DNA of 64,000 nucleotides from Flavobacterium difficile (GTDB taxonomy: Bacteria > Bacteroidota > Bacteroidia > Flavobacteriales > Flavobacteriaceae): NCBI RefSeq assembly GCF_011392115.1, contig NZ_JAAJBT010000005.1, forward strand, positions 1 to 64,000, given 5' to 3'. Below the pieces are notes generated by a model that was not told where the DNA came from, did no database searches, and saw only the letters and a list, made by a program, of their open reading frames with translations. The number at the start of each line of letters is the position of its first letter. The first letter of the stretch is position 1. This document shows, in pieces, positions 26,601 to 35,047 of this stretch. The position numbers and the translations under genes are program-made.

Positions 26601-27831
26601 CATTTAAAAAACTTCCTGCTTGTCCTATGGTTAAAGGATTGTATTTGTTATTCTTATTATCTGTTGGAGAATCTGGCGGAACATTAAAAAGTGTTGGATT
26701 TAATGTTAAATCTGTACCCACCACCTGATCATCTGGAGTTGCTGCTAATTGCGATTCTCCTAAATCTTGTAAAGCAATAATATTTCTTAAATTATTGTCG
26801 GTTGTAGTGACTCTATTTTGCTTGTTGGTAATCCAAACTTCCATTCTAGTGATTTGAGCACGAGAATCGATCACTGGATAATTTCTTAAAGCATTATCAT
26901 AGTTATTTCTAAAATATTGCGATAAAAAATAGTGCTTATCCGAATCATAGTCTAAAGCAAAAAAATCAAATTCTTGTATGGTTCCGCCACCTTGAGTAGT
27001 AATCGATCTGGATTGCGATTTTTGTTCAGAGAAAACCCCAGTAAACGTAGTTTTTCCAAACTGCAGCTGTGTTTTAACTCCAAACAAACTTTGTGCACCA
27101 CGAATTAATGAATTCGAAATTGGAAAACTAACATTTCCCACTTCAATTTTTTGTAAAATATCATCTTCAGTTGGCGTAAAATCTAGTTTAATTAAATTTT
27201 GAAAAGCGAAAGTAGATTGGGTATCGTAATTAATATTTACATTCAATCGAGTTCCTACCTTTCCTTGTAAACCCATTGAAATTCTTTGATTGAAATCGAA
27301 GGCAGTTGTTCTTCTATTTCTTGGAGAAAACGAAGGATTATCTTGTTTTGTAAATCGGACACCTAAATCAACTTCTACGGAGCCACTTGGTTTTACATCG
27401 ATAGTATTCCCACCAAAAATGGCTTCAAAAAATTTATTATTCACGTAAAATCTGGGTAATAAATTTTTTCTAGCTTCTTCAGAACCTGCGCGTTTTCCGT
27501 CAACTGCATTTAATTTTTCCTGAAAATACTTTCTCATATTTTCTTTCCTAACCAATTTTTCGTACTCTTCAGGAGTCAAAATTAGAGGATAATCGATAGT
27601 AAAACCATCTATAGAAGCTGTATAAATATAACGATTAGAAATGGGATCATAAGTATAGCCATCTATAATACTTTTAGGATTTGGCATTGTAATTTTCCCA
27701 ACGGCATATCCTGTTTTTGTAGTGTCTGGTGTTTGAACAGGTGCATCTTGAGCATAACTAAAAACACTAACTAACATCATTAATACAACGACAGTAGTTT
27801 TTGAAACTATATTTTTAAATAATTTTTTCAT
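20641..27831 (-). CDS. sprA: T9SS outer-membrane translocon protein SprA
   Basis: SprA forms the giant outer-membrane beta-barrel through which T9SS cargo leaves the cell, and it is needed for gliding in flavobacteria. The 2396-residue length is typical of the family. A signal peptide (about residues 1-27, ending FSYAQ) is followed by a proline-rich stretch and a very long series of amphipathic strands. Recognisable blocks include NVSFPISNSLIRGAQSLFGV, SYIDDFEGSQ, the RGEVWFNELRMSEI block and a terminal aromatic strand (TLRYNFGN). Near residue 1930 a Lys/Pro-rich loop (KKQKKQPAATKKTPPKPGEK) probably faces one side of the membrane. It lies 95 nt after ruvA and 70 nt before gcvH. Confidence 0.97.
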   Translation of the reverse strand: MKKLFKNIVSKTTVVVLMMLVSVFSYAQDAPVQTPDTTKTGYAVGKITMPNPKSIIDGYTYDPISNRYIYTASIDGFTIDYPLILTPEEYEKLVRKENMRKYFQEKLNAVDGKRAGSEEARKNLLPRFYVNNKFFEAIFGGNTIDVKPSGSVEVDLGVRFTKQDNPSFSPRNRRTTAFDFNQRISMGLQGKVGTRLNVNINYDTQSTFAFQNLIKLDFTPTEDDILQKIEVGNVSFPISNSLIRGAQSLFGVKTQLQFGKTTFTGVFSEQKSQSRSITTQGGGTIQEFDFFALDYDSDKHYFLSQYFRNNYDNALRNYPVIDSRAQITRMEVWITNKQNRVTTTDNNLRNIIALQDLGESQLAATPDDQVVGTDLTLNPTLFNVPPDSPTDNKNNKYNPLTIGQAGSFLNAAIREIATASNGFNVNATSSSTYSEGIDYSKLENARKLSPSEYTFHPQLGYISLNQKLQNDEVLAVAYQYTVGGEVYQVGEFANDGLESTTVDPVGVPTTQALILKMLKGSLINVSEPSWDLMMKNIYQIPGGIQLQQQDFKFNILYQDPSPLNYITPSGIDPLPADVANTPLLKVFNLDKLNFTNDPQPNGDGFFDFYPGITVDAQYGRIIFTTVEPFGKHLFNKLDVTTLTEDYDTPLSYNSNQAKYVFRTLYKSTQAAALQESAKNKFKLKGSFKSTGGDGISLGAFNVPQGSVVVTAGGRILAEGIDYTVNYQAGKVNILDPSLLASNTPINVSLENNSVFGQQTKRFYGLNVEHKFNDKFLLGGTFLKMTERPFTQKTDYNQESVNNTIVGLNTNFSTEVPFLTRLVNKLPNVETEAPSNLSFRGEFAYLFPNAPKTSDFNGEPTSYIDDFEGSQSNIDLKSPLAWSLASTPIGFGGELNENDLNYGYRRAKLSWYNIDPVFYVDQPTGINDNDISSNKTRRIFSQELFPNIDIPQGQTNVINTLDLTYYPRERGPYNYNPIAAGTNQFPALDAPNNWGGIMRAINTTNFEQSNVEYVQFWMMDPYTGNPGDVSNPTNTGVLTLNLGEISEDILKDGRKLYENGLPENGGTQPTYTTNWGKVPASQSLIYAFDTNEGNRGVQDVGLNGLNDDEEKIEHPAFAAFGDASADNYNFYLNATGSILDRYKNYNGLENNSPITVTDTNRGNSTIPDVEDLNRDNTMNTINAYYKFNIPISPNPVVGQNYVSDVLTTTQTMPNGQTTDVKWVQYKIPILEATAANIEGPISDFRTIRFMRMFLTGFSEEVTLRLGTLDLVRGEWRRYVNTLDAADTDVSDDDTGFDVVAVNVQENASRSPIPYVVPPGVDREQLFNNNTVINQNEQSLSLRVYKKDPALVGLGGLEENDARAVFKNVDVDMRQYKKLRMFLHAEPLEVDVAGGNDLKDDEMVAFIRLGNDFTDNFYQIEMPLKVSSLSARSAEEVWLAENEIELPLALLSKIKSLNIAGDPSIIPDANGIAFLNESVLGSSKDRMNIGIKGNPNFGQVRTLMVGLKNPNPDATGPIRGEVWFNELRMSEIDNKGGYAAVANLDTNLADFATFSATGRISTIGFGALEEGPNERSREDVKQYDIVSNFNVGQLLPKKWKINLPFNYAIGEQIITPKFDPLYQDLELKQVIAAESNPAKKEEIENRAIDYTKRTSVNFIGVKKDRGEKQKQHFYDVENVTLSYSFNEMLHRDFQVENLIDQQQKTSLDYAYSFKPLSIEPFKKNKFFKKNGYYKALSDFNFNFLPSNVTFNSNIIRQFNRQQFRLIDVQGIGLDPLYRRNYFFNYQYGVNFPITKALKLNYTAANNNIVRNYFDAQNNPINDLDIWNDYWNFGSANTHNQQITANYDLPINKIPLLSFIKSSYIYTGDFSWQRSSDAFATFQALDGTVYQLGNTIQNANSHKINAGLDMNAFYKYIGLTAKKQKKQPAATKKTPPKPGEKVVNTAPKVIQQDRNGLAKFGIGLLTSVKNIQVNYSESGGTLLPGYLPGLGFFGTSRPSLGFVFGDQSDIRYEAAKRGYLTNYPEFNQSFTQIQSKRLDYTAQVEFIPELKIDVSAERNITENYSEQFDAVGGNYNSLSPFSTGNFNISTIMIKTAFKASNENESEIFDRFRKNRYAVATRLAEQFYGTSAFPVGPDGFPTGFGKNSQRVLVPAFISAYSGVKTSGVQTGLFSSFPLPNWTLKYTGLMKLAWFKDNFKRFSVQHGYRSSYSVNAYRSNLNPSPTDTNGNFFPDIITSNVNLTEQFNPLININFELKNSFNIMAEVKKDRSLNMSFDNNLLTEVQGNDYTVRLGYRIKGVQFNSKLADNAQGMIKSDINVKADFTLRKNMTIVRYLDYDNNQLGGGQNIWSFKLTADYSFSKNFTAIFFYDHQFSKAVVSTAFPLTNIRSGFTLRYNFGN

Positions 27832-27926
27832 ATGTTTAAAGCATATTATTTACAGGTAACATATGAATCACTTCTATTTTTATTGGTGTTTGCTTTGGCA
27901 AACTATTTGTTAATTGTGATTTCAAA

Positions 27927-28508
27927 TTATAATACTTTTAAAGCTTGTTTAATTAAGTCTTCAACCGAAGCGTTCGGACTATTTGTAATGATTTTTTCAA
28001 GAACTTTTTCGGCATTTTTTCTGATGTATCCTAAAACTTCTAATGCAGATAACGCTTCTTCTTTGTTTGTATTGTATGAACTACCAGAAATTTCTTCGAT
28101 AGCATATATTTTTAACACTTTGTCTTTCAGATCTAAAATCACTCTTTGTGCTGTTTTTAGTCCGATTCCTTTTATAGATTGAACTGTTCCAACATCATTT
28201 GAAGCAATGGCCTGAATGATCTGTTCTGGTTGTAAGGAAGAAAGCATGGTTCTAGCAGTATTGGCGCCAATTCCAGATACAGAAATTAAAAGTTTAAACA
28301 ATTCTCTTTCTTTCTTATCGGCAAATCCGAATAAAGAATGAGAATCTTCTTTAACTTGTAAAAAAGTATACAATTTAACATTCTCAGATTCAGGAATTTG
28401 AGAATACGTATGTAATGAAATATGAATTTCGTAGCCCACACCATTACACTCTATCACAACTTCTGTTGGTGTTTTCTCTACTAATTTTCCTTGAATGTGT
28501 GCAATCAT
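27927..28508 (-). CDS. ruvA: Holliday junction branch migration protein RuvA
   Basis: RuvA binds four-way junctions and recruits the RuvB motor. The 193-residue protein has the N-terminal OB domain (MIAHIQGKL, VGYEIHIS), two helix-hairpin-helix motifs (ISVSGIGANTARTML and VQSIKGIGLKTAQRVILDLKDK, about residues 72-130) and a C-terminal domain III (about 148-193, ALSALEVLGY) that contacts RuvB. ruvB is also in the window but about 15 kb away, so the two are not an operon here. Confidence 0.97.
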   Translation of the reverse strand: MIAHIQGKLVEKTPTEVVIECNGVGYEIHISLHTYSQIPESENVKLYTFLQVKEDSHSLFGFADKKERELFKLLISVSGIGANTARTMLSSLQPEQIIQAIASNDVGTVQSIKGIGLKTAQRVILDLKDKVLKIYAIEEISGSSYNTNKEEALSALEVLGYIRKNAEKVLEKIITNSPNASVEDLIKQALKVL

Positions 28509-28579
28509 ATATTTTCTTAATCGCTAACTTGTATGCAATTTACAAGGTTCGCAATATTTTTTAATTTCTTAATTTCTTA

Positions 28580-28621
28580 AATCGTAAATCAATAATCGTA
28601 AATCAATAATCGTAAATCACT
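28580..28621. repeat. Three tandem copies of a 14-bp unit
   Basis: The unit is AATCGTAAATCAAT, with the third copy ending CACT. The core ATTTACGATT (reverse strand) recurs in the gaps near 11020 and 45920-45957. Confidence 0.8.
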
Positions 28622-28650
28622 AATTACTTTTCGATTGTTATTTTTTATTT

Positions 28651-28669
28651 AGATGTGATTGATCGCATT
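28651..28669. repeat. Degenerate copy of the dispersed palindrome
   Basis: AGATGTGAT-TG-ATCGCATTT resembles the AGATGCGATAAATCGC core of 28683-28707. It lies 14 nt from that copy. Confidence 0.55.
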
Positions 28670-28682
28670 TATATGTATTGTT

Positions 28683-28707
28683 AGATGCGATAAATCGCGT
28701 CTCTACT
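28683..28707. repeat. Dispersed palindromic repeat that supplies the maeB stop codon
   Basis: GATGCGAT-AA-ATCGCGTC is followed by TCTACT. It matches 19026-19050 at 22 of 25 positions. The maeB stop TAG (28705-28703, minus strand) lies inside it. Confidence 0.8.
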
Positions 28708-31003
28708 TTTTATTTTTTACTTTCAATTTGTTTTTTAATTTTTCTTGAGCATCTACTACAGCAACTGCTGCCATGTTTACCATTTCTTCTACACTTGCTC
28801 CCAATTGGAAAATATGCACTGGTTTTTCTAATCCCATCATAATCGGACCAATGGAAACCACTTTATCTAATTCTTTTAGCATCTTGTAAGTAATATTGGC
28901 AGCGTCTAAATTAGGAAATATTAGTGTATTTACTTTTCTATTCGCTAATTTAGAAAAAGGGAATTTACTTTTAAGCATATCAGAATTTAAAGCGAAGTCC
29001 GTTTGAATTTCACCATCCACAATTAATTCAGGATGATTTTCGTGTAAAATTTTAACTGCTTGTCTAACTTTAATAGCGCTTTCATGAGACGACGAACCAA
29101 AATTCGAAAACGAAATCATAGCAATTACAGGTTCAATACCAAATAATCGGGCTGTTTTTGCAGTCATCAAAGCAATTTTCGCCAATTCTTCAGCTGACGG
29201 ATTTGGATTAATAGCTGTGTCTGATAAAAATATTGGACCACGCTTGGTATTCATAATATTTGTTGTAGCAATTCGGCTCACACCTTGTTGCTTATCGATT
29301 AACTCCATTACAGGTTTCACCACATTTGGGTAACTACGAGAATAACCCGTAACCATACAATCAGCATCGCCTGAGTTTACCATCATGGCTGCGAAATAAT
29401 TTCTTTCACGCATCCATTTTTGCGCATCTAATAATGAAGTACCTCTGCGTTGCCTTGTAGACCAGAAGTATTGCGCGTATTTTTCTCTTGTTTTATCTTC
29501 TTCTTTTGACTTCGGATCGATAATTCGCAATTCTGCATCGAATCCAATTTCTTCTTTAAGTTCCTGAATGATTTCTAAATTTCCTAACAAAATAGGCACA
29601 CCTATACCTTCTTCATGAACAATTTGTGCCGCTTTCAACACATCTAACTGGTCGGCTTCTGCGAAAACGATAGTTTTTGGTTGTGTTTTGGCCCTGTTTG
29701 AAAGTAGTTTTACAATTTTATTGTCGCCACCCAAACGTTCTTGTAACTCGTCGGCATATTTTTCCCAATCTGTAATTTCAACATCGGCCACACCGCTTTC
29801 CATTGCTGCTTTGGCAACTGCTGGAGAAATCGTAGAAATTAATCTTGGATCAAATGGTTTTGGAATGATATAATCTCTTCCAAAAACTAATTTCTTTTCG
29901 CCATATGCGATATTTACTTGTTCTGGAACTGGAGTTTTAGCTAATTCTGCTAAGGCTCTAACAGCAGCCATTTTCATAGCTTCGTTAATTTTTCGTGCTC
30001 TAACATCTAGCGCACCACGGAAAATATATGGAAATCCTAATACATTATTTACTTGGTTTGGATAATCCGAACGACCGGTTGCCATAATGATGTCTTCACG
30101 TGTATTAATGGCAACATTATAATCAATTTCTGGTTCTGGATTGGCCATAGCGAACACAATAGGATTGGCGGCCATAGACAATAACATTTCTGGTTTTAAA
30201 ATACCACCAACAGATAAGCCCAAAAACATATCGGCATCTTTAATAATTTCCGATAACGGTGCTGGATTACAAGATTTGGCGTAACGCATTTGAAGTTCCG
30301 AAACGTCCTCTCTACAAGTAGTTAACAAACCATTTACATCGAACATGTATAAATTTTCAGGTTTCACACCTAATAAAACATACAAGTTGGCACAAGCTAA
30401 AGCGGCTGAACCCGCTCCTGAAACTACAATTTTAACTTTAGCAATATCTTTTTCGGCTAATTCAATAGCATTTAAAAGTGCTGCAGAAGAAATAATTGCG
30501 GTTCCGTGTTGGTCATCGTGCATGACAGGAATATTCAATTCTTCTACTAATCTTCTTTCAATTTCGAAAGATTCTGGAGCTTTGATATCTTCTAAATTAA
30601 TTCCACCAAAAGTTGGCGCAATCGCTTTAACTGTTTCTACGAATTTATCAATATCCGTAGCATCTACTTCAATATCAAAAACGTCAATATCAGAGAATAT
30701 TTTAAACAATAAAGCTTTTCCTTCCATTACAGGTTTAGAGGCTTCCGGACCAATATCGCCTAACCCTAAAACCGCAGTACCATTGGTAATTACAGCTACT
30801 AAATTTCCTTTAGCAGTATATTTATAAACATTATTAATATCCTTTGCAATTTCCAAACACGGCTCGGCTACGCCTGGCGAATAAGCCAAAGACAAATCTC
30901 GTTGGGTAGCATATTTTTTTGTTGGCACAACCTGAATTTTCCCAGGTGTTGGTTTGGCGTGATATAGTAAGGCTTCTCTTCTTTTATTATTACTTTTAGA
31001 CAT
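28703..31003 (-). CDS. maeB: NADP-dependent malic enzyme with phosphotransacetylase-like domain
   Basis: It oxidatively decarboxylates malate to pyruvate, usually with NADP. The 766-residue MaeB-type fusion has the malic enzyme part (about residues 1-420) with LAYSPGVAEPCLEI, HDDQHGTAIISSAALLNA, the nucleotide-binding VVSGAGSAALACANLY and FAMANPEPEIDY. A C-terminal phosphate acetyl/butaryltransferase-like domain (about 430-755) has TKRGPIFLSDTAINPNPSAEELA and IGPIMMGLEKPVHIFQ. In the family this domain is thought to be regulatory, responding to acetyl-CoA. The last residues (KLKNKLKVKNKK) run into a palindromic repeat that provides the stop codon. Confidence 0.95.
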   Translation of the reverse strand: MSKSNNKRREALLYHAKPTPGKIQVVPTKKYATQRDLSLAYSPGVAEPCLEIAKDINNVYKYTAKGNLVAVITNGTAVLGLGDIGPEASKPVMEGKALLFKIFSDIDVFDIEVDATDIDKFVETVKAIAPTFGGINLEDIKAPESFEIERRLVEELNIPVMHDDQHGTAIISSAALLNAIELAEKDIAKVKIVVSGAGSAALACANLYVLLGVKPENLYMFDVNGLLTTCREDVSELQMRYAKSCNPAPLSEIIKDADMFLGLSVGGILKPEMLLSMAANPIVFAMANPEPEIDYNVAINTREDIIMATGRSDYPNQVNNVLGFPYIFRGALDVRARKINEAMKMAAVRALAELAKTPVPEQVNIAYGEKKLVFGRDYIIPKPFDPRLISTISPAVAKAAMESGVADVEITDWEKYADELQERLGGDNKIVKLLSNRAKTQPKTIVFAEADQLDVLKAAQIVHEEGIGVPILLGNLEIIQELKEEIGFDAELRIIDPKSKEEDKTREKYAQYFWSTRQRRGTSLLDAQKWMRERNYFAAMMVNSGDADCMVTGYSRSYPNVVKPVMELIDKQQGVSRIATTNIMNTKRGPIFLSDTAINPNPSAEELAKIALMTAKTARLFGIEPVIAMISFSNFGSSSHESAIKVRQAVKILHENHPELIVDGEIQTDFALNSDMLKSKFPFSKLANRKVNTLIFPNLDAANITYKMLKELDKVVSIGPIMMGLEKPVHIFQLGASVEEMVNMAAVAVVDAQEKLKNKLKVKNKK

Positions 31004-31026
31004 ATATAATCATTTGCATCAACTTA

Positions 31027-31055
31027 CAAAGATAAAATAAGCAATGAAATAACAA
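31027..31055 (-). promoter_or_regulatory. Promoter of maeB
   Basis: On the minus strand there is a -33 TTG (31055-31053), an 18-nt spacer and the -7 box TATCTTTG (31034-31027), ending 23 nt before the ATG at 31003. Confidence 0.65.
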
Positions 31056-31282
31056 TAAAGTTTAATTAAAAAGTTGTTATTCTTTTTAAATACAACTGTA
31101 AATATTTAATTATCAGTTATTTTTATATTAAACATAACAAATCTCGCCCATTGTGTTTAAATAGCTTTACATCTTTTAAGCTATTAAAAAAATTAACCTA
31201 ACACACTTATTTGTTTTTTAAACCAAAAAAACAAAGAAAAAACATTTAATTAAAATTCAGAAAACAGCATTTTGTGTAATTC

Positions 31283-31295
31283 AGGGGTTTCCCCT
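31283..31295. promoter_or_regulatory. Candidate operator palindrome AGGGGTTTCCCCT
   Basis: This perfect 5-bp inverted repeat with a 3-nt spacer is GC-rich in an otherwise AT-rich gap, about 200 nt upstream of the -7 box. There is no T-run, so it is not a terminator. Confidence 0.35.
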
Positions 31296-31491
31296 TATTT
31301 GAAGGAACTTTAAAATTTATCAATTTTGTAAAAATAATGAAATTGAAAAGTAGCACAATACAATTTCTCATACTTTTTTCTTAGGACTTAAAAAACTTAA
31401 AAATAACATTATTAAGCATTAAAACTTCTCTTCCTATGACACAAATGAGCTTTTTCATGACATTTTTTTTTATGAAAACTAGCACTTAGAA

Positions 31492-31499
31492 TAAATTTG
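31492..31499 (+). promoter_or_regulatory. -7 box for the T9SS substrate / SprF-like operon
   Basis: TAAATTTG (TAnnTTTG) ends 36 nt before the ATG at 31536. No clear -33 TTG is seen. Confidence 0.5.
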
Positions 31500-31535
31500 A
31501 AAATAATTAATTAAACACAAACTAATAATCAACTA

Positions 31536-34500
31536 ATGAAACAGAAAACTACCTATTGGTTAAAAAAAATACCAATAAAAACTGTTATGAAAACAGATTT
31601 TACTTCAAAAATTTATAGGAATATTACACTTTCTATACTAACTTTATTATTCGTTCAATTATCTAACGCACAAGTTTATACCGTTTCAAATTGTGCATAT
31701 TCTCCAATTGTGGGAGGCGGAACGGCTCTACCATCAGGGGATGATATAATTTCAGGACTTGTCCCGATAGGATTTACTTTTCCATTTTATGGCACAAATT
31801 ATACAGATTTGGTAATCTCCACCAATGGTTTTTTGAGTTTTGATCCAACAGCCAATCAAGGTTGTTGTACTGGTCAAATTTTACCCACTACTTTCACAAG
31901 AACTTTAATTTCATGGGCTTGGGACGATATGTTTACGGTGGGCTCTACTTTTAATTATTTCACTACTGGAGTGGCTCCAAATAGAATTTTTGTAGTGAAT
32001 TACAACAATGTTGGTTTTTGTTGTAGTCCAGCAAATGAAGCAAGTGTTCAGATTCAATTGTATGAAACAACAGGTGAGATAAGAATGCTTTCAGCGAATA
32101 ACAATCATGTTGGGAGAACTGCAACAATGGGTATTCAGGATAATTTAGTTGGAAGCACATCTGTTCCCGGAAGAAATTCAAGTTCATGGATATCTCCAGC
32201 AAATGAGTGTCTTTCATATTCTCCAGTACTAACTTCTCCAGAAATAAATGTATTGGGAAATTCAATTTCAATTGTAGATGGGGACATTACACCATCATTA
32301 GCTGATGGTACTGATTTCGGAGGGGTTTTAACCTGTTCAGGAACAATTTTGAAAACGTTTACTATTGAGAATACAGGGAATACAGATTTAACGTTTTCTA
32401 CCCCAACTATTACAGGTGCTAATGCAAGTGATTTTACAGTAACCTTAGCTCCGACAAGCCCTGTTGCTGTTGCTGGTTCAACTACTTATCAAATAACGTT
32501 TGATCCATCGGCGAATGGTTTAAGAACTGCAACAATTTCTATTTCTAACAATGATAGTGATGAAAATCCTTATAATTTTGATATTCAAGGAATGGGGCAA
32601 TCTGATGCTATTGCTCCATCAATTACGTGTCCTTCTAACATCTCTGTGAACAATACTGCTGGTTTATGTGGCGCAACCATCACTTATGCTATGCCAACAG
32701 CTACAGACAATTGTCCAGGAACAAACATAAGCACGCTTGAAAATGTACTTGCAAACATTAATACAAATTCTAATACAATTTTAGCAACAATTCCAAATCC
32801 TGTAGTGTTTGAAATGGACAATGGTTTAAATGGAAATGTTATCTTTGATGGATTTAGCGATATGTATGACGGGGGAAATATTTTAAACACCAATTTTGCA
32901 TCAAATATACAATACTCTCAAAATAACATTGTTAATTCAAGTGCTTTTGGTAGTAGTGGAAGATATTTTACTAGTTATATTACTAATGGAACTACAGGAT
33001 CTTTGAATCCATGTATGTTTATTTTAGCAGCAGATATTAATAACGTAAGCAATTTTAATACTACTGGAAATTTAGGAGCTGACGGAAATGGTTCAACAGA
33101 TGCTAGTTCATTCTCAATTACAGTAAACGGAATTGGATACAATTGCTTTGTTAAACGTGTTTATAACGCTTTTGACCCTTCAATTAATCAGTTAATGATT
33201 GTTCCAACAAACCCTTCTGCGAGTCAGACTTTTGCTACAGATACCAATGATGGCTTACATAGCTTAAACAATATTAATGCATCTACAAGAATTTACTATC
33301 TATTGTATTCTGGTAATTCTGGAAGCTATATTAATGATGCACAGACACAAGCAATAGCTCAAGCATTTCTAAGCAATGCCGCACAGTCATCTGTTTTAAT
33401 AACACAAACTACTGGTTTACCAAGCGGATCTGTATTTCCTATAGGAACAACTACAAATACTTTTGTAGCCACAGATCCATCAGGAAACTCAAGCAATTGT
33501 TCGTTTGATGTTGTTGTAACAGATACTCAATCGCCTACTGTAATTACTCAAAACATAACCGTTCAAGTAGACGCAACTGGAAATGCAACAATTACGGCTG
33601 CTCAAATTGATAATGGTTCAACTGATAATTGTAGTGTGGCTTCAGTTACTGTCTCACCAAATGCTTTTACTTGTGCTAATGTTGGCCCAAATACAGTGAC
33701 TTTAACAGTAACGGATGTAAATGGAAATATAAGTACTGGAACGGCTACGGTAACTGTTCAAGATGCTATTCTTCCAACAGTAATAACTCAAAACATAACC
33801 GTTCAACTAGACGCAACTGGAAATGCAACAATTACAGCAGCTCAAATTGATAATGGTTCAACTGATAATTGTAGTGTGGCTTCAGTTACTGTCTCACCAA
33901 ATACTTTTACTTGTGCTAATGTTGGCCCAAATACTGTGACTTTAACAGTAACGGATGCAAATGGAAACATGAGTACTGGAACGGCTACGGTAACGATTCA
34001 AGATACTGTTCTTCCAACAGTGATTACTCAAAACATAACCGTTCAATTGGACGCAACAGGAAATGCAACAATCACAGCTGCTCAAGTTGATAATGGCTCA
34101 ACTGATAATTGTGGTATTGCTACAATTACTGTTTCACCAAATACTTTTACTTGTGCTAATGTTGGCCCAAATACAGTGACTTTAACAGTAACGGATGCAA
34201 ATGGAAACACAAGTACTGGAACGGCTACGGTAACTGTTCAAGATACTGTTCTTCCAACAGTAATAACTCAAAACATAACAGTTCAATTAGATGCAACAGG
34301 TAATGCAACAATTACGGCTGCTCAGGTTAACAATGGTTCAACTGACAATTGTGGGATTGCTTCTTCATCATTAAATACCTTAAATTTTAATTGTAACAAT
34401 GTTGGTCCTAATACTGTAATTCTTACTATTACTGATGTAAATGGAAATATAGGAACAGCAACAGCTATAGTTACCGTAACTAATAATTTCGGTGACAACG

Positions 34501-35030
34501 ATACCGATGGAATTAGAGATAACTGTGATGACGATGATGACAATGATGGTGTTTTAGACACGTCTGATAATTGTGAATTGATTGCAAATAGCGATCAAGC
34601 AGATAATGACAATGATGGATTAGGAGATGTTTGTGATGACGATGATGATAATGATGGTTATACAGATACAACGGATAACTGCCCATTTATTTATAATCCT
34701 AATCAAGAAGATCGCGACAACGACGGTATTGGAGATGTATGTGATTTAATAGAAGTTAATGTTTCTGAAGCTATTACTCCTAATGGCGATGGTATTAACG
34801 ATACTTGGATGATTTATAACATCGAAAACCACCCGAATAATACTGTTAGAGTATTTAACAGATGGGGTTCTGAAGTGTTTTTCGCAAGAGGTTATCAAAA
34901 CAATTGGAATGGTGCCTATAAAAACAACAATCAACCATTACCAGATTCAGGTTCATATTATTATCAATTAGATTTAGACGGTAATGGAAGCATTGAAAAA
35001 GATGGTTGGATTTATATAACTCGTCAGTAA
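31536..35030 (+). CDS. T9SS type B secreted multidomain protein (HYR-like and thrombospondin type 3 repeats)
   Basis: A 1164-residue extracellular protein. A signal peptide ends at QLSNAQ (about residue 46). An ATG at 31587 would give a more usual signal length. An N-terminal lectin-like module with many Cys follows. Next is a choice-of-anchor D domain (about 245-360: [28 protein letters not shown]). A HYR domain (starting APSITCPSN, about 360) is interrupted by about 220 residues and resumes at [20 protein letters not shown]. Four 80-residue repeats ([20 protein letters not shown]), Ca-binding thrombospondin type 3 Asp repeats (about 990-1070) and the gliding-motility-associated type B sorting domain ([21 protein letters not shown]) complete it. 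It is exported by T9SS. The role is probably adhesion. Confidence 0.92.
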   Translation: MKQKTTYWLKKIPIKTVMKTDFTSKIYRNITLSILTLLFVQLSNAQVYTVSNCAYSPIVGGGTALPSGDDIISGLVPIGFTFPFYGTNYTDLVISTNGFLSFDPTANQGCCTGQILPTTFTRTLISWAWDDMFTVGSTFNYFTTGVAPNRIFVVNYNNVGFCCSPANEASVQIQLYETTGEIRMLSANNNHVGRTATMGIQDNLVGSTSVPGRNSSSWISPANECLSYSPVLTSPEINVLGNSISIVDGDITPSLADGTDFGGVLTCSGTILKTFTIENTGNTDLTFSTPTITGANASDFTVTLAPTSPVAVAGSTTYQITFDPSANGLRTATISISNNDSDENPYNFDIQGMGQSDAIAPSITCPSNISVNNTAGLCGATITYAMPTATDNCPGTNISTLENVLANINTNSNTILATIPNPVVFEMDNGLNGNVIFDGFSDMYDGGNILNTNFASNIQYSQNNIVNSSAFGSSGRYFTSYITNGTTGSLNPCMFILAADINNVSNFNTTGNLGADGNGSTDASSFSITVNGIGYNCFVKRVYNAFDPSINQLMIVPTNPSASQTFATDTNDGLHSLNNINASTRIYYLLYSGNSGSYINDAQTQAIAQAFLSNAAQSSVLITQTTGLPSGSVFPIGTTTNTFVATDPSGNSSNCSFDVVVTDTQSPTVITQNITVQVDATGNATITAAQIDNGSTDNCSVASVTVSPNAFTCANVGPNTVTLTVTDVNGNISTGTATVTVQDAILPTVITQNITVQLDATGNATITAAQIDNGSTDNCSVASVTVSPNTFTCANVGPNTVTLTVTDANGNMSTGTATVTIQDTVLPTVITQNITVQLDATGNATITAAQVDNGSTDNCGIATITVSPNTFTCANVGPNTVTLTVTDANGNTSTGTATVTVQDTVLPTVITQNITVQLDATGNATITAAQVNNGSTDNCGIASSSLNTLNFNCNNVGPNTVILTITDVNGNIGTATAIVTVTNNFGDNDTDGIRDNCDDDDDNDGVLDTSDNCELIANSDQADNDNDGLGDVCDDDDDNDGYTDTTDNCPFIYNPNQEDRDNDGIGDVCDLIEVNVSEAITPNGDGINDTWMIYNIENHPNNTVRVFNRWGSEVFFARGYQNNWNGAYKNNNQPLPDSGSYYYQLDLDGNGSIEKDGWIYITRQ
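33541..34488 (+). repeat. Four in-frame 240-bp tandem repeats inside the T9SS substrate gene
   Basis: The block starting with AATTACTCAAAACATAAC or a close variant recurs at 33542, 33782, 34022 and 34262, an exact 240-bp (80-residue) period. Units 1 to 3 are nearly identical in DNA. Unit 4 diverges in its second half. Confidence 0.92.
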
Positions 35031-35047
35031 TCATTAAAATAACAAAA

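Larger units (their letters stand above)
31056..31535. other. Long AT-rich leader region upstream of the T9SS substrate gene
   Basis: It holds no open frame. It contains a 13-nt palindrome at 31283-31295, an inverted repeat TTTTCAT...ATGAAAA (31452-31458 and 31472-31478) close to the promoter box, and a -7 box at 31492-31499. The rest is AT-rich with nothing I recognise. Confidence 0.6.

Noticed and set aside
30345..30827. 160-residue open frame on the plus strand
   Set aside because: It is antisense to the malic enzyme domain of maeB and has no family resemblance.
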